Source of the DNA: a virus
DNA length: 32,184 bases
Direction: 5' to 3' (one strand)
IMG/VR virus record: IMGVR_UViG_3300010211_000004
Location: 1-32,184 of that record
Each line of letters opens with the position of its first letter. Within the stretch, counting starts at the first letter, position 1. This document shows, in pieces, positions 16,600 through 23,066 of the stretch. The position numbers and the translations under genes were made by a program. The notes beneath the pieces were generated by a model that ran no database searches, was not told where the DNA came from, and worked only from the letters and a program-made list of their open reading frames with translations.

Positions 16600-17076
16600 T
16601 TAGAACGGAATGTCATCATCGAACGGCAGCGGCTCACCCATCGCCATCTGCCCCTGCTGCGGCTGAGGCTGCGAGCCAGCCGGAGCGCTGCGCTGGCCCT
16701 GTGCGGTGCCGTTGGTCGACCCTGCACCGTCCTGGCGACCACTGAGCATTTGCATGCGTCCATTCATGTCGACCACCACCTCGGTCGTGTAGCGGTCCTG
16801 GCCGTCCTGACCCTGCCACTTGCGGGTCCGCAGCTTGCCCTCGACGTAGACCTTCGCGCCCTTCTTCAGGTACTGCTGGACGATCTCGGCGATCTTTCCG
16901 AAGAAGACGACGCGGTGCCACTCGGTCCGCTCCCGCCGCTCGCCGCTGTTGCGGTCCTTCCAGGTCTCGCTCGTCGCCAGGTTGACGCTTGCCACCGCGT
17001 CCCCGCTCTGCATGTACCGCACATCCGGATCCGCTCCGAGGTTGCCGATCAGGATGACCTTGTTCACGCCTGCCAT
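16600..17076 (-). CDS. ssb: Single-stranded DNA-binding protein
   Basis: The 158-residue protein begins [37 protein letters not shown], the typical OB-fold start. It carries [30 protein letters not shown] (56-85) and ends with the partner-binding acidic tip PFDDDIPF. A Gln/Pro/Gly linker separates the OB fold and the tip. GAGGAG lies before ATG 17076. The upstream 50 codons to 17226 lie in the neighbouring gene and are a shadow. It protects single strands during phage replication, and its genomic place between the candidate origin and the terminase genes fits a replication role. Confidence 0.96.
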   Translation of the reverse strand: MAGVNKVILIGNLGADPDVRYMQSGDAVASVNLATSETWKDRNSGERRERTEWHRVVFFGKIAEIVQQYLKKGAKVYVEGKLRTRKWQGQDGQDRYTTEVVVDMNGRMQMLSGRQDGAGSTNGTAQGQRSAPAGSQPQPQQGQMAMGEPLPFDDDIPF

Positions 17077-17086
17077 TGCTTGCTCC

Positions 17087-17374
17087 TCACGCCGCGTCAT
17101 TGACTGGTAATTGAAGGGTCGTTGATTGCTCGCAGGCCGCCCGCGCCTCGGCCGCCGTCTCGAACACGCCCAGCAGCATCGAGCGCCGAATGACCGCCAC
17201 GCCGCGCGGGTAGTGCTCTTGGGCATGGGCCGCGTACCAGTCCCAGTAACTCAGGTCAGGCTCGGCAGGCGCGCCCCAAGCCGAGTACCGCCAGCCATCC
17301 ACGGCCCGAGAAGCGCTCACCGCATACCCCAAATCGGAGCGCTGGAAATAGCTGTTCACCCGCGCCCATTTCAT
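17087..17374 (-). CDS. Small protein of unknown function, upstream of ssb
   Basis: The 95-residue protein [40 protein letters not shown]... is W/Y/A-rich, soluble and without obvious motifs. An upstream GTG at 17413 would add 13 residues, but it lies in the repeat region and has no better leader, so I chose ATG 17374. It ends ten bases before the SSB start, so they are co-translated. Residues 1-50 suggest a small beta-sheet domain, followed by a helix with EARAACEQ. Similar small proteins accompany SSB genes in other phages, but I cannot name the family. Position next to the candidate origin suggests a replication-linked job. Confidence 0.7.
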   Translation of the reverse strand: MKWARVNSYFQRSDLGYAVSASRAVDGWRYSAWGAPAEPDLSYWDWYAAHAQEHYPRGVAVIRRSMLLGVFETAAEARAACEQSTTLQLPVNDAA

Positions 17375-17398
17375 CGCCGCACCCCCGTCGCTCCTGGT

Positions 17399-17690
17399 TT
17401 GGTCCAACCTCACCCCTTAGTCCAACCTCAAAAACAAGGTCGGCCCACCGCAAACCCGCGCCCCGACTGGCTTGGTCCAACCTGTCCTACCTACCCGACG
17501 TATATTGGATACGCATGTGTGCGCGCGCGGGCGCGGGCGTGCGCGTATGTACGCATGTGCGCATGTGCGCGCATACGTGCGCGGAAAAAGGTCGGTCAGG
17601 TCGGGTAGGTTGGACCAAGCCCCGTGGTTACTGGGCTCGTGGTGGACCGACCTCGAAAAGCAGGTTGGACCAAACGCAAGGTCGGACCAA
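17399..17690. repeat. Eight 12-bp iterons, consensus AGGTYGGACCAA
   Basis: Sites read in the plus strand: TTGGTCCAACCT at 17399 and 17472, TTAGTCCAACCT at 17417, AGGTTGGACCAA at 17607 and 17662, AGGTCGGACCAA at 17679, and diverged copies at 17437 (AGGTCGGCCCAC) and 17642 (GTGGACCGACCT). The core TTGGWCCAA is itself palindromic, and the AGG extension gives each site a direction. The three perfect or near-perfect left copies point one way and the three right copies point the other, bracketing the alternating tract. Confidence 0.75.
17511..17584. other. Alternating purine-pyrimidine tract (Z-DNA prone)
   Basis: Apart from short GGG interruptions, the bases run as GT/GC/CA/TA alternations (ACGCATGTGTGCGCGCGC, then CGTGCGCGTATGTACGCATG and onward). 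This composition is typical of sequence that adopts left-handed DNA under negative supercoiling. It is also partly self-complementary, so hairpins are possible. It lies in the middle of the iteron array. Confidence 0.7.
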
Positions 17691-17705
17691 GACTGACAGG
17701 AATAC

Positions 17706-20030
17706 TCAGAATTCTGGGCCATCGCCGCCCCCCATCAACTCCGCGCGGCGAGCCTTCACACGCTCCTCGAACAACTCTAACGCCTTGGCCCCAGGCTGAT
17801 ACCCACGCATGCGCTCACCAGCCCTCCAAGGCCGTGTGCCACGCCACCCGAGCCCCTGCATGATGTACCCGACCCGCGTCTGCTCCGGGCGTCTCATGGC
17901 CCCAGGATCCAGGTCGAGCGCCCCCTTCATAATCTCGGCGCCGGTCAAAAACAAATCCCGCCGCGCACCTGGCGGCGACTCATCTAACCGCTTGTTCAGG
18001 TAGTCCTGAATCAGCGGTTCCCACGCATCGGCATCGACCCGCGCATCCTGCTCCGTCTCGAACACCTCCCGGTCCTCATCCTGCGGCCACCACGGCTCAC
18101 CAGACCGAAACCGCTGGTCGGCCTCCGCCCACAGCTGGTCGCGCACCTCGGCCAGCGCCTCGATATCGATCTCCCCGCACTGCACCGGCCAGTACCGCCG
18201 ATTCCCCGTCTGGTCCTTGAGATAGGCGCTCTGGTTCGTCGTGCCGCACACCACGCACTGACGTGGGTGGCGCTGCGCCCGATGCCCGTACGGCATGCGA
18301 AACCGGTCCGTCGCCGAGCTGAAAAACGCCTTCGCGCGTGTCGCATCCGCCTTGTTGAGCGAATCCAACTCGGCCATCTCGAAGCACCAGAGCCCACGGA
18401 TCGACTCGTACGCATCCTTGCTGCCGATGTCCACCGGGGTATCGCTGAACCACTCCTCGCCGAACAGCACCCTCAACGAGGTCGACTTGCGCCGCCCCTG
18501 CGCCCCCTCCAAGATCAGCACATAGTCGGCCTTGCATCCTGGGGCCCTAACCCGGGCCACCCCCTGAATCAGCGTCAGCGCCGAGACACGGCGGATATAG
18601 CGAAGATCACGCTGTCGCGGCTGGACCGGTCCTTCCTCCTCGCCATAGGCGGTACAGCCCAGGTAGGACTCGAGCCAGAAATCCACCCGCTTCACCCCAT
18701 CCCACTGCAGGCGGCCCAGATACTCCCGCACCGGATGGAAGGGGGAAGCCCGCGCCACCCCCATGATCGGATCCGCCAGATCCTGACCCTTGGGCTCGAT
18801 GCCGTAATGCTCGCCCATCCAAAAGCGCAGCTCGGCATCGTCCGCATCCTCCCACTCCCCGCGCGAAGCGTGCGCGAAGGGGGGAAGTGCCCGCTTCATC
18901 ACCCGCGCCGAAAACTCACACCAACCGATCACACCCTTCCAGGCCGGATCGTTCTCCAAAATCAGCCGCAAGTTGAAGGCCGACGCCTTCAGGTTGCCCT
19001 TATCGTTGCGCTGCAGCCGCGCCTGCCACTCCATACCCGCCGTGCCGATCGACACCACGTTCGAGGCCGGAGGCGGCGCCGGCTTCGACGACTCCCACAG
19101 CGCCGCCAACGCATCCCGCACCCCATCGACCCCGATCGCCTGCTGCAAATCGTTCCAGTCAGTCCCCGGCGCCTCCCCCAGCGGGGGCAGCATCACCAGG
19201 CCACCGACCGCCTTCACCGCCGCCTCGGCCGCTGTGCGGCCAGGATTCCCCGGTCGCCCCCGGTCATCGTCCCCCAGGATCACCAGCACCGCCTGCGGCC
19301 AGCGCGACCGCAGAGCCAGCGCCACCGGCTTCAGATTCCCGCAGTCGAAGGCCGTCGCCACCGGCCAGCGCGGCCGCATCGCCAGATGCACCGTCGCCGC
19401 CGTCGAATAGCCCTCGGCGATACCGACGACCTTGGGAGACTCTCCCGGGTCGCCCAGCATGTGAAAGGCCCCGGCCTTCGCCGTCCCGGTCAGGAATCGC
19501 TTCTGACCCTCCGGGTCGATGAACTGCAGCCCGACCAGCCGGTTATCCGCCGTGCGCATCGGCAGCACGATCGATCCGCGCGAGAACCGCACCCCAAACG
19601 CCCGCACCCCTTTGCGATCCAGATACGGGCTCGACCCCGCATCCGGCAGCTTGGGCCAGATCTCGGCCGCACGACGGGCCGCATCCTCTGCCGCCTCCTG
19701 GCGCAGCTGCTGCGCCTGAGCCGCCGCCGCGGCCGCCTTGCGCTTCACCTCGAGGCGGTCCTGGGCACTCATACCCTTGGACTGGATCCTGAACTTGTGC
19801 GACGTGTCCGGCTCCTTGTACCAACCATAGGCGCCGACCACGATCTGCCGCCCGTCATTGGTCGACACCAGATAGGCGACATACCAGCCCTTCTTGGTCC
19901 CCCGCTTATCGCCCTCGACATGACAGTATTGGCGCTGGCCCGAGGTATCGAGCGCAGACACCTCCATCCCGAAGTCCTGGAGCTGCCGCAGCGCAAAATC
20001 GAACGGGTCCGCGAAATCAGGCATCCCCAT
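17706..20030 (-). CDS. Primase-helicase (Toprim plus VirE/D5-type ATPase)
   Basis: This 774-residue replication protein has an N-terminal region lacking a typical primase zinc motif. A Toprim domain follows with VVGIAEGYSTAATVHLA (201-217, catalytic Glu206) and ILGDDDRGRPG (251-261, Asp triad). After a linker comes a VirE-type P-loop ATPase with LILEGAQGRRKSTSLRVLFG (505-524, Walker A) and GLWCFEMAELDSLNK (546-560, Walker B). Such fusions make primers and unwind phage DNA, and in P4-like systems also bind the origin. The stop is 17706, next to the iteron region. The start is ATG 20030 or 20024, overlapping the upstream gene. It is long for the family but intact. Confidence 0.92.
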   Translation of the reverse strand: MGMPDFADPFDFALRQLQDFGMEVSALDTSGQRQYCHVEGDKRGTKKGWYVAYLVSTNDGRQIVVGAYGWYKEPDTSHKFRIQSKGMSAQDRLEVKRKAAAAAAQAQQLRQEAAEDAARRAAEIWPKLPDAGSSPYLDRKGVRAFGVRFSRGSIVLPMRTADNRLVGLQFIDPEGQKRFLTGTAKAGAFHMLGDPGESPKVVGIAEGYSTAATVHLAMRPRWPVATAFDCGNLKPVALALRSRWPQAVLVILGDDDRGRPGNPGRTAAEAAVKAVGGLVMLPPLGEAPGTDWNDLQQAIGVDGVRDALAALWESSKPAPPPASNVVSIGTAGMEWQARLQRNDKGNLKASAFNLRLILENDPAWKGVIGWCEFSARVMKRALPPFAHASRGEWEDADDAELRFWMGEHYGIEPKGQDLADPIMGVARASPFHPVREYLGRLQWDGVKRVDFWLESYLGCTAYGEEEGPVQPRQRDLRYIRRVSALTLIQGVARVRAPGCKADYVLILEGAQGRRKSTSLRVLFGEEWFSDTPVDIGSKDAYESIRGLWCFEMAELDSLNKADATRAKAFFSSATDRFRMPYGHRAQRHPRQCVVCGTTNQSAYLKDQTGNRRYWPVQCGEIDIEALAEVRDQLWAEADQRFRSGEPWWPQDEDREVFETEQDARVDADAWEPLIQDYLNKRLDESPPGARRDLFLTGAEIMKGALDLDPGAMRRPEQTRVGYIMQGLGWRGTRPWRAGERMRGYQPGAKALELFEERVKARRAELMGGGDGPEF

Positions 20031-20385
20031 CGACCGCCCCCTTGGCCACGCTGCGCGCCGGCAGCGAACGAGCCAATCCTGACGGCGCTGGATCGATCAA
20101 AGACATCAACGCCCGCACGTTCGAGCGCAGCACGGACAGCCCGCCGACGTTCTGGAGACGCAGATCATGGTCCAAGCGGGCGATCCCCATCTCGGTTGTA
20201 TCGCCACCAGACCACGACACCCCAGGGCGCTCGACATGCACGATGAACGCCTTCAGCAAGCGCCGGATCTCGCAGTCTTCATGCTTCTCGTTGCAGGACG
20301 GCAACTCACAGGACAGACAGATGTCGATCTGCGTCCGCGCGATTTGCTCATTCGTCAGAACGGCTGGCATACTTGCTCTCGTCAT
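20017..20385 (-). CDS. Small Cys-rich protein before primase-helicase
   Basis: This 122-residue protein is encoded from ATG 20385, which has a GAGGAG site six bases upstream. An earlier in-frame ATG at 20406 lies before that site and is rejected. The N-terminal part has CLSCELPSCNEKHEDCEIRRLL, a Cys-His arrangement that may bind a metal. It overlaps the primase-helicase start, indicating co-translation. The middle has EMGIARLDHDLRLQ. I do not recognise the family. Its place suggests an accessory role in replication or regulation. Confidence 0.7.
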   Translation of the reverse strand: MTRASMPAVLTNEQIARTQIDICLSCELPSCNEKHEDCEIRRLLKAFIVHVERPGVSWSGGDTTEMGIARLDHDLRLQNVGGLSVLRSNVRALMSLIDPAPSGLARSLPARSVAKGAVDGDA

Positions 20386-20515
20386 CTCGTGCTCCTCTAT
20401 CAGCACAGTTGAAAGTCAGCCCGCCGGGGTGGCTGCCCCGGCAGACTGGCGACCTCGACGCACAGCCCGAGCCGAAACGATCTCGCGCTGTCCATCCTCG
20501 AATATCTCAACGGCC

Positions 20516-20719
20516 TCACCCCCGATCCCGTGTCCGGCCTTCGCACCAATCGCGCACCGTCCACTGGGAGACGCCCAGGGCATACCCGATGATCCGATAG
20601 CTCGTTCCGCGCCCCCGCAGCACCCGCGCGCGCTCGACGACATCCGCCGCGTGCTGCGCCGCCGGGTGATCCGCGCCCAGGCGATGGCCGAATGCCCCGC
20701 GCAGGACGGAGGCGCTCAA
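20516..20719 (-). CDS. Small helix-turn-helix protein
   Basis: The 67-residue protein has the pattern AADVVERARVLRGRGTSYRIIGYALGVSQWTVRDWCEGRTR. Here SYRIIGYALGVSQWTVRDW (42-60) is a helix-turn-helix of homeodomain-like resolvase/transposase type. It begins at ATG 20719 in an ATGA overlap with the upstream gene. It is probably a DNA-binding regulator of the early operon, or a replication accessory. Translation stops at 20516, but another frame stays open to 20416 with protein-like sequence, so the stop may be a recent frameshift. Confidence 0.72.
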   Translation of the reverse strand: MSASVLRGAFGHRLGADHPAAQHAADVVERARVLRGRGTSYRIIGYALGVSQWTVRDWCEGRTRDRG

Positions 20720-20949
20720 TGCTCCCTCCGCCGTGGCACACGCGCCGCGCTGGAGGCCAGTTCGCTCACATCCCGCTCGACCAGTTGCGCCGCGAGCGCA
20801 TCCACCGACAATCCCCGTCTGCCCGCCTCTACCTGCAATCGTTGCAATTCGATCGAATCCAGCTCCGCCGCCATCTCATCCTCAACCTCACAGGCCCCAA
20901 TAGGGCCTCTTGGACTCGCCCGTTTCCCGGGCGACTTGCGATTTTTCAT
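20716..20949 (-). CDS. Small charged protein of unknown function
   Basis: The 77-residue ORF starts MKNRKSPGKRASPRGPIGACEVEDEM and has a helical middle ELDSIELQRLQVEAGRRGLSVDALAAQLVERD that loosely recalls small ribbon-helix-helix or addiction-type regulators. The leader GGAGG lies six bases before ATG 20949, a strong site. The stop overlaps the start of the HTH gene as ATGA, so they form one coupled pair. No function can be named. Confidence 0.68.
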   Translation of the reverse strand: MKNRKSPGKRASPRGPIGACEVEDEMAAELDSIELQRLQVEAGRRGLSVDALAAQLVERDVSELASSAARVPRRREH

Positions 20950-20979
20950 GTATCCCTCCTCGAGAGTGATTCGGAGGGC

Positions 20980-21240
20980 CTAAACGGGACTTCTCATCTC
21001 CCGCCGCGCGGTCAGACTGTCCTCATCCTCAGACAAGGTGTCCTCCACCGTGGCCCCGTATGCCAACCGATCCAGCTGCCGAACGATCATTCGGCGCAAC
21101 ACCACAGCGCGCTTCGTACGCGTCTTGTCCGAGATCGCCTGCACCATCCGCGCGTCCGCTGGACGCAGCCGGACCTTAATCTCGACGACGTGCAAATCCT
21201 CTTCGGGATCTTCAAACGGAAATGGCTCGTAAGCGTTCAT
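20980..21240 (-). CDS. Small ribbon-helix-helix-like protein
   Basis: The 86-residue protein MNAYEPFPFEDPEEDLHVVEIKVRLRPADARMVQAISDKTRTKRAVVLRRMIVRQLDRL... has a beta strand (HVVEIKVRLR) followed by two helices with TKRAVVLRRMIVRQL, the plan of RHH regulators of the Arc/MetJ type. I chose ATG 21240. The frame is open upstream to an ATGA-coupled ATG at 21498, which would give 172 residues, but those extra 86 residues are rich in P, R, H and C and look non-coding. The leader before 21240 is weak, so this start is not certain. Confidence 0.65.
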   Translation of the reverse strand: MNAYEPFPFEDPEEDLHVVEIKVRLRPADARMVQAISDKTRTKRAVVLRRMIVRQLDRLAYGATVEDTLSEDEDSLTARREMRSPV

Positions 21241-21429
21241 GTCGCAATCACCAAGGCAATGCCGCTCACCAAACTGGCGAACGGACGGAATAAAAAGCCC
21301 AGCACCGCAGTGCCGGGGAAGGTCACGTGCCGTCGGAGGAAACAGGGCGCCCGGCGCCCGATGGAAGGGATGCATTCGGGGGATCTCGACCCGCCTTCCT
21401 CTAACCTCCTGAGTCATTGGCACCGGGCG

Positions 21430-21489
21430 AAACTGGGGAGCGCTCCGCAAAACATGAGGAGCGCCGATCAAACACTGAGGAGCAACACG
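21430..21489. repeat. Three imperfect 20-bp tandem units
   Basis: On the plus strand three units of 20 bases each share AAAC followed by TGRGGAGC: AAACTGGGGAGCGCTCCGCA, AAACATGAGGAGCGCCGATC and AAACACTGAGGAGCAACACG. They lie in the short gap between two small minus-strand ORFs. They may be binding sites or a decayed duplication. Confidence 0.55.
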
Positions 21490-21494
21490 CGATG

Positions 21495-21605
21495 TCATGC
21501 GGCCACCCGCGCGATCAGCTCGGAGACCAGCCAGGCCAGAGGAACCCAGGAGAACGTGAGCACCGCGACGACCAGGGCGCCGAGCAGGAAGCACAGATCG
21601 ATCAT
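21495..21605 (-). CDS. Tiny membrane protein (36 aa)
   Basis: The ORF reads MIDLCFLLGALVVAVL then TFSWVPLAWLVSELIARVAA and is nearly all hydrophobic (one or two transmembrane passes). Its ATG at 21605 overlaps the TGA of the upstream membrane ORF as ATGA. Its own TGA overlaps another ATG at 21498. This chain of overlaps argues that it is translated. No family is recognised. Confidence 0.55.
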   Translation of the reverse strand: MIDLCFLLGALVVAVLTFSWVPLAWLVSELIARVAA

Positions 21606-21784
21606 GTCGGACTCCCGAGACCGTCGGCGATCAGCCAGGGAATAAGAATCATCAGCAGCGCGATGAGGAGCGCGCCGACGATCGCCGGAGACGCCAGAAC
21701 AGCGAGCGCGATCGATCCGGCGCGGCGGAAGAAGGGGAGATCTCCCATGCTAGGCTTGCGGTTGCCATACACACATGCGTTCAC
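21602..21784 (-). CDS. Small membrane protein (60 or 48 aa)
   Basis: The C-terminal part AGSIALAVLASPAIVGALL then IALLMILIPWLIADGL forms one or two transmembrane segments. From GTG 21784 the protein is 60 residues, and that GTG has GGAGG about ten bases upstream and overlaps an upstream TGA as GTGA. An internal ATG at 21748 would give 48 residues (MGDLPFFRRAGS...) but has no clear ribosome site. It is coupled to the next tiny gene by ATGA. It is part of the leftward early operon. Confidence 0.55.
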   Translation of the reverse strand: MNACVYGNRKPSMGDLPFFRRAGSIALAVLASPAIVGALLIALLMILIPWLIADGLGSPT

Positions 21785-22188
21785 AACAGGAGACCTCCAT
21801 GACCAAGGACAACGTCGTCAAATTCCCTGTCCCGCTCGCGCCTGCTTTGCTTGGGCTCGAACGCCAGATCCTCGACAAGGCAGCGGGGCGCGACATCGAC
21901 AGAGCTGGACTCAGAGCCATCATCGAGCGCGTCCAGCCCATCTACGAGGCGCTCTCTCAGCCGCTCGACATCACAGTCCCCGACACGCCCGAGGACATCG
22001 CCGCTGCCGAGCGCATCAAGGAACCGCTGCGCCATGCGCTCGTCAAGCGCATGAACGAGGTGATCTGGGCTCAGATCAAGGTCGAGATGGACCGTCTTTA
22101 GGCGCGGAGTCGCGGCAGACGGCTGTACTGGAAGGAATGGCGCAGCCGCCAGGGCGGCGGCAGCGCGAAACAGGGTGCGACGGTTCAT
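21781..22188 (-). CDS. Possible Tat-signal ORF antisense to a plus-strand gene
   Basis: The ORF opens MNRRTLFRAAAALAAAPFLPVQPSAATPR, which looks like a twin-arginine signal sequence, and runs 135 codons. The start at 22188 overlaps the TGA of the upstream tiny ORF as ATGA with GGAGC upstream. Its own stop overlaps GTG 21784 as GTGA. Against it, residues 30-128 lie exactly codon-for-codon opposite the plus-strand gene at 21799-22101, a frame that is often open by chance in GC-rich genes. It is either a real overlapping gene or a short signal-like peptide with a fortuitous extension. Confidence 0.35.
   Translation of the reverse strand: MNRRTLFRAAAALAAAPFLPVQPSAATPRLKTVHLDLDLSPDHLVHALDERMAQRFLDALGSGDVLGRVGDCDVERLRERLVDGLDALDDGSESSSVDVAPRCLVEDLAFEPKQSRRERDREFDDVVLGHGGLLL
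21799..22101 (+). CDS. Small protein, antisense to leftward early operon
   Basis: The 100-residue protein MTKDNVVKFPVPLAPALLGLERQILDKAAGRDIDRAGLRAIIE... is helical and strongly G/C at third positions, as its neighbours are. AGGAGA lies before ATG 21799, and an earlier ATG at 21775 lacks a leader. It has no membrane segment or motif that I recognise beyond the NVVKFP opening seen in many small phage proteins. It is the only plus-strand gene inside the leftward operon. Its message would run against the minus-strand tiny ORFs, so expression could interfere with that operon. Confidence 0.72.
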   Translation: MTKDNVVKFPVPLAPALLGLERQILDKAAGRDIDRAGLRAIIERVQPIYEALSQPLDITVPDTPEDIAAAERIKEPLRHALVKRMNEVIWAQIKVEMDRL

Positions 22189-22283
22189 CGACTGTGCTCC
22201 ACGGGAACGGACACCAAGACGCCGACCCCGAATCCGCCTACGAAGAAGGTGAGGAACAGAAGAACGATGGCGAAGTCGGGCAT
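22185..22283 (-). CDS. Tiny membrane protein (32 aa) after Cro-like gene
   Basis: The ORF MPDFAIVLLFLTFFVGGFG then VGVLVSVPVEHSR has one transmembrane segment. It starts at 22283 as TGATG on the Cro-like stop and ends as ATGA on the next ORF. These overlaps support translation, but no function is known and the evidence is limited to structure and spacing. Confidence 0.5.
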   Translation of the reverse strand: MPDFAIVLLFLTFFVGGFGVGVLVSVPVEHSR

Positions 22284-22507
22284 CAGGCGGCCTCTTCGGT
22301 GGAGTTGGAGGATGAAGCTTCCTCCTGGCTAAAGATCTCGTCCAAAGACACGCCGTAGAAGTCGCGCAGTCGACGAGCCAAAGCCAAGCTCGGCTCTTGC
22401 AGGCATCGCTCAATGCGCGACAGGTTCCCTGGGCTTGTTTCAACAAGCTGAGCCGCCTGCTCAAGAGTCAAGCGACGCGAAGTACGAGCATGTTTCAGGA
22501 TTTTCAT
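22283..22507 (-). CDS. Cro-like XRE regulator, first gene of leftward operon
   Basis: The 74-residue protein MKILKHARTSRRLTLEQAAQLVETSPGNLSRIERCLQEP... has an XRE-type helix-turn-helix at residues 14-36 (TLEQAAQLVETSPGNLSRIE) and then YGVSLDEIF, typical of phage Cro/CI-type proteins. It is transcribed away from the CI-like gene, from a start twelve bases beyond operator O1. It is likely to repress the repressor gene and tune its own operon during lytic growth. The leader GGGGCAAG is poor. Confidence 0.87.
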   Translation of the reverse strand: MKILKHARTSRRLTLEQAAQLVETSPGNLSRIERCLQEPSLALARRLRDFYGVSLDEIFSQEEASSSNSTEEAA

Positions 22508-22517
22508 CTTGCCCCAG

Positions 22518-22546
22518 ATATTGCGTTAAACGCAATTATAGGTCAA
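22518..22546 (-). promoter_or_regulatory. Leftward early promoter PL
   Basis: On the minus strand TTGACC (22546-22541) and CAATAT (22523-22518) are 17 bases apart, and operator O1 lies exactly between them. A second -10-like TATAAT at 22540-22535 overlaps. The promoter would drive the Cro-like gene and the replication operon and would be blocked by repressor bound at O1. Confidence 0.55.
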
Positions 22547-22595
22547 GACGAAATTGCGTTTATTGCCTACCGCGTTGTTTTGCGTAAGGCGCAAA
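22520..22595. promoter_or_regulatory. Operator cluster O1-O3 between Cro-like and CI-like genes
   Basis: O1 at 22520-22536 (ATTGCGTTAAACGCAAT) is a perfect 17-bp palindrome around its central base. O2 at 22553-22569 has a perfect left arm (ATTGCGTT) but a degenerate right arm. O3 at 22579-22595 (TTTGCGTAAGGCGCAAA) has matching arms TTTGCG and CGCAAA. O1 and O2 start 33 bases apart, close to three helical turns. This is the expected layout of a lambdoid switch between two opposing regulators. Confidence 0.85.
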
Positions 22596-22603
22596 CTGTT
22601 GCT

Positions 22604-23023
22604 ATGAATCCAAAACAGGTATTTGGGAGAGGGATCGACATCCTGCGCAGGAAGGCGGACATCTCCCAGGTCGATTTAGCATGCGCGGTCGACATAGACC
22701 CGGGGAGCCTTTCGCGCATTATCAAGGGAGAGCAGTGGCCTCGAGTCGATAAAGTCGAAGCGCTGGCACAGTTCTTTGGAGTCCAGACGTCGGAGATATT
22801 CAGGATCGGCGAAGCTGGGGCACAGGAAGAACCAAAGGAGGACTCTAGACGGGCCGCACTACGACGACTGGCTACGCAGATGGCCGAAGGGCTGCCTGAT
22901 GACCAGCTTGATGCGACCTTCCGATTGCTTGCTGATGTGGCTAAAGAACAGAGGCATTCCGCCGTCCCCCTCGGATCCGCCACCAATGACGAGACAAACA
23001 CAAAAAAGCGGAAGCGAAGCTGA
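22604..23023 (+). CDS. CI-like XRE repressor without peptidase domain
   Basis: The 139-residue protein has an XRE helix-turn-helix at about residues 20-42 (ISQVDLACAVDIDPGSLSRIIKGEQWPR) and a helical C-terminal half, but no LexA-like S24 peptidase domain. Induction by RecA self-cleavage is therefore unlikely, and release of repression must use another route. ATG 22604 has no Shine-Dalgarno in the preceding fifteen bases, so it may be a leaderless message like lambda cI from PRM. It is divergent from the Cro-like gene, with operators O1-O3 between, and is followed by a hairpin terminator. Confidence 0.85.
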   Translation: MNPKQVFGRGIDILRRKADISQVDLACAVDIDPGSLSRIIKGEQWPRVDKVEALAQFFGVQTSEIFRIGEAGAQEEPKEDSRRAALRRLATQMAEGLPDDQLDATFRLLADVAKEQRHSAVPLGSATNDETNTKKRKRS

Positions 23024-23039
23024 CTCGCCGTCCGTCACT

Positions 23040-23061
23040 GCCGCCTTTGCAGGCGGCTTTT
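23040..23061 (+). terminator. Rho-independent terminator after the CI-like gene
   Basis: GCCGCC TTTGCA GGCGGC forms a 6-bp stem with a 6-base loop, followed directly by TTTT. It lies 17 bases after the repressor stop. It also partly overlaps the leader of the next gene. Confidence 0.8.
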
Positions 23062-23066
23062 GCGTA

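Larger units (their letters stand above)
17375..17705. other. Candidate replication origin with iterons and alternating purine-pyrimidine tract
   Basis: This 331-bp gap holds no gene. It contains eight copies of an AGGTYGGACCAA-like element, described as a separate repeat feature, arranged mainly in opposite orientation on the two sides of a 75-base run of GC/AC/GT alternating sequence (about 17511-17584). The flank also carries a long inverted repeat: CTTGGTCCAACCT...ACCCGAC on the left (17471-17499) matches GTCGGGTAGGTTGGACCAAG on the right (17600-17619). Such iterons plus a tract prone to Z-DNA or unwinding next to primase-helicase and SSB genes suggest an origin recognised by the primase-helicase or a partner. 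Promoter or operator use is also possible. Confidence 0.6.

Noticed and set aside
17511-17584. CRISPR or microsatellite interpretation of the alternating tract
   Set aside because: There are no regularly spaced repeats with unique spacers. The run is irregular GC/GT/AC alternation.
18267-20246. 659-codon plus-strand ORF opposite the primase-helicase
   Set aside because: It is arginine- and proline-rich, typical of an antisense frame, while the minus strand carries clear Toprim and Walker motifs.
21417-22358. 313-codon plus-strand ORF across the small-gene region
   Set aside because: It is frame-shifted relative to the well-formed gene at 21799, has Arg/Gln/His-rich composition and no ribosome site.
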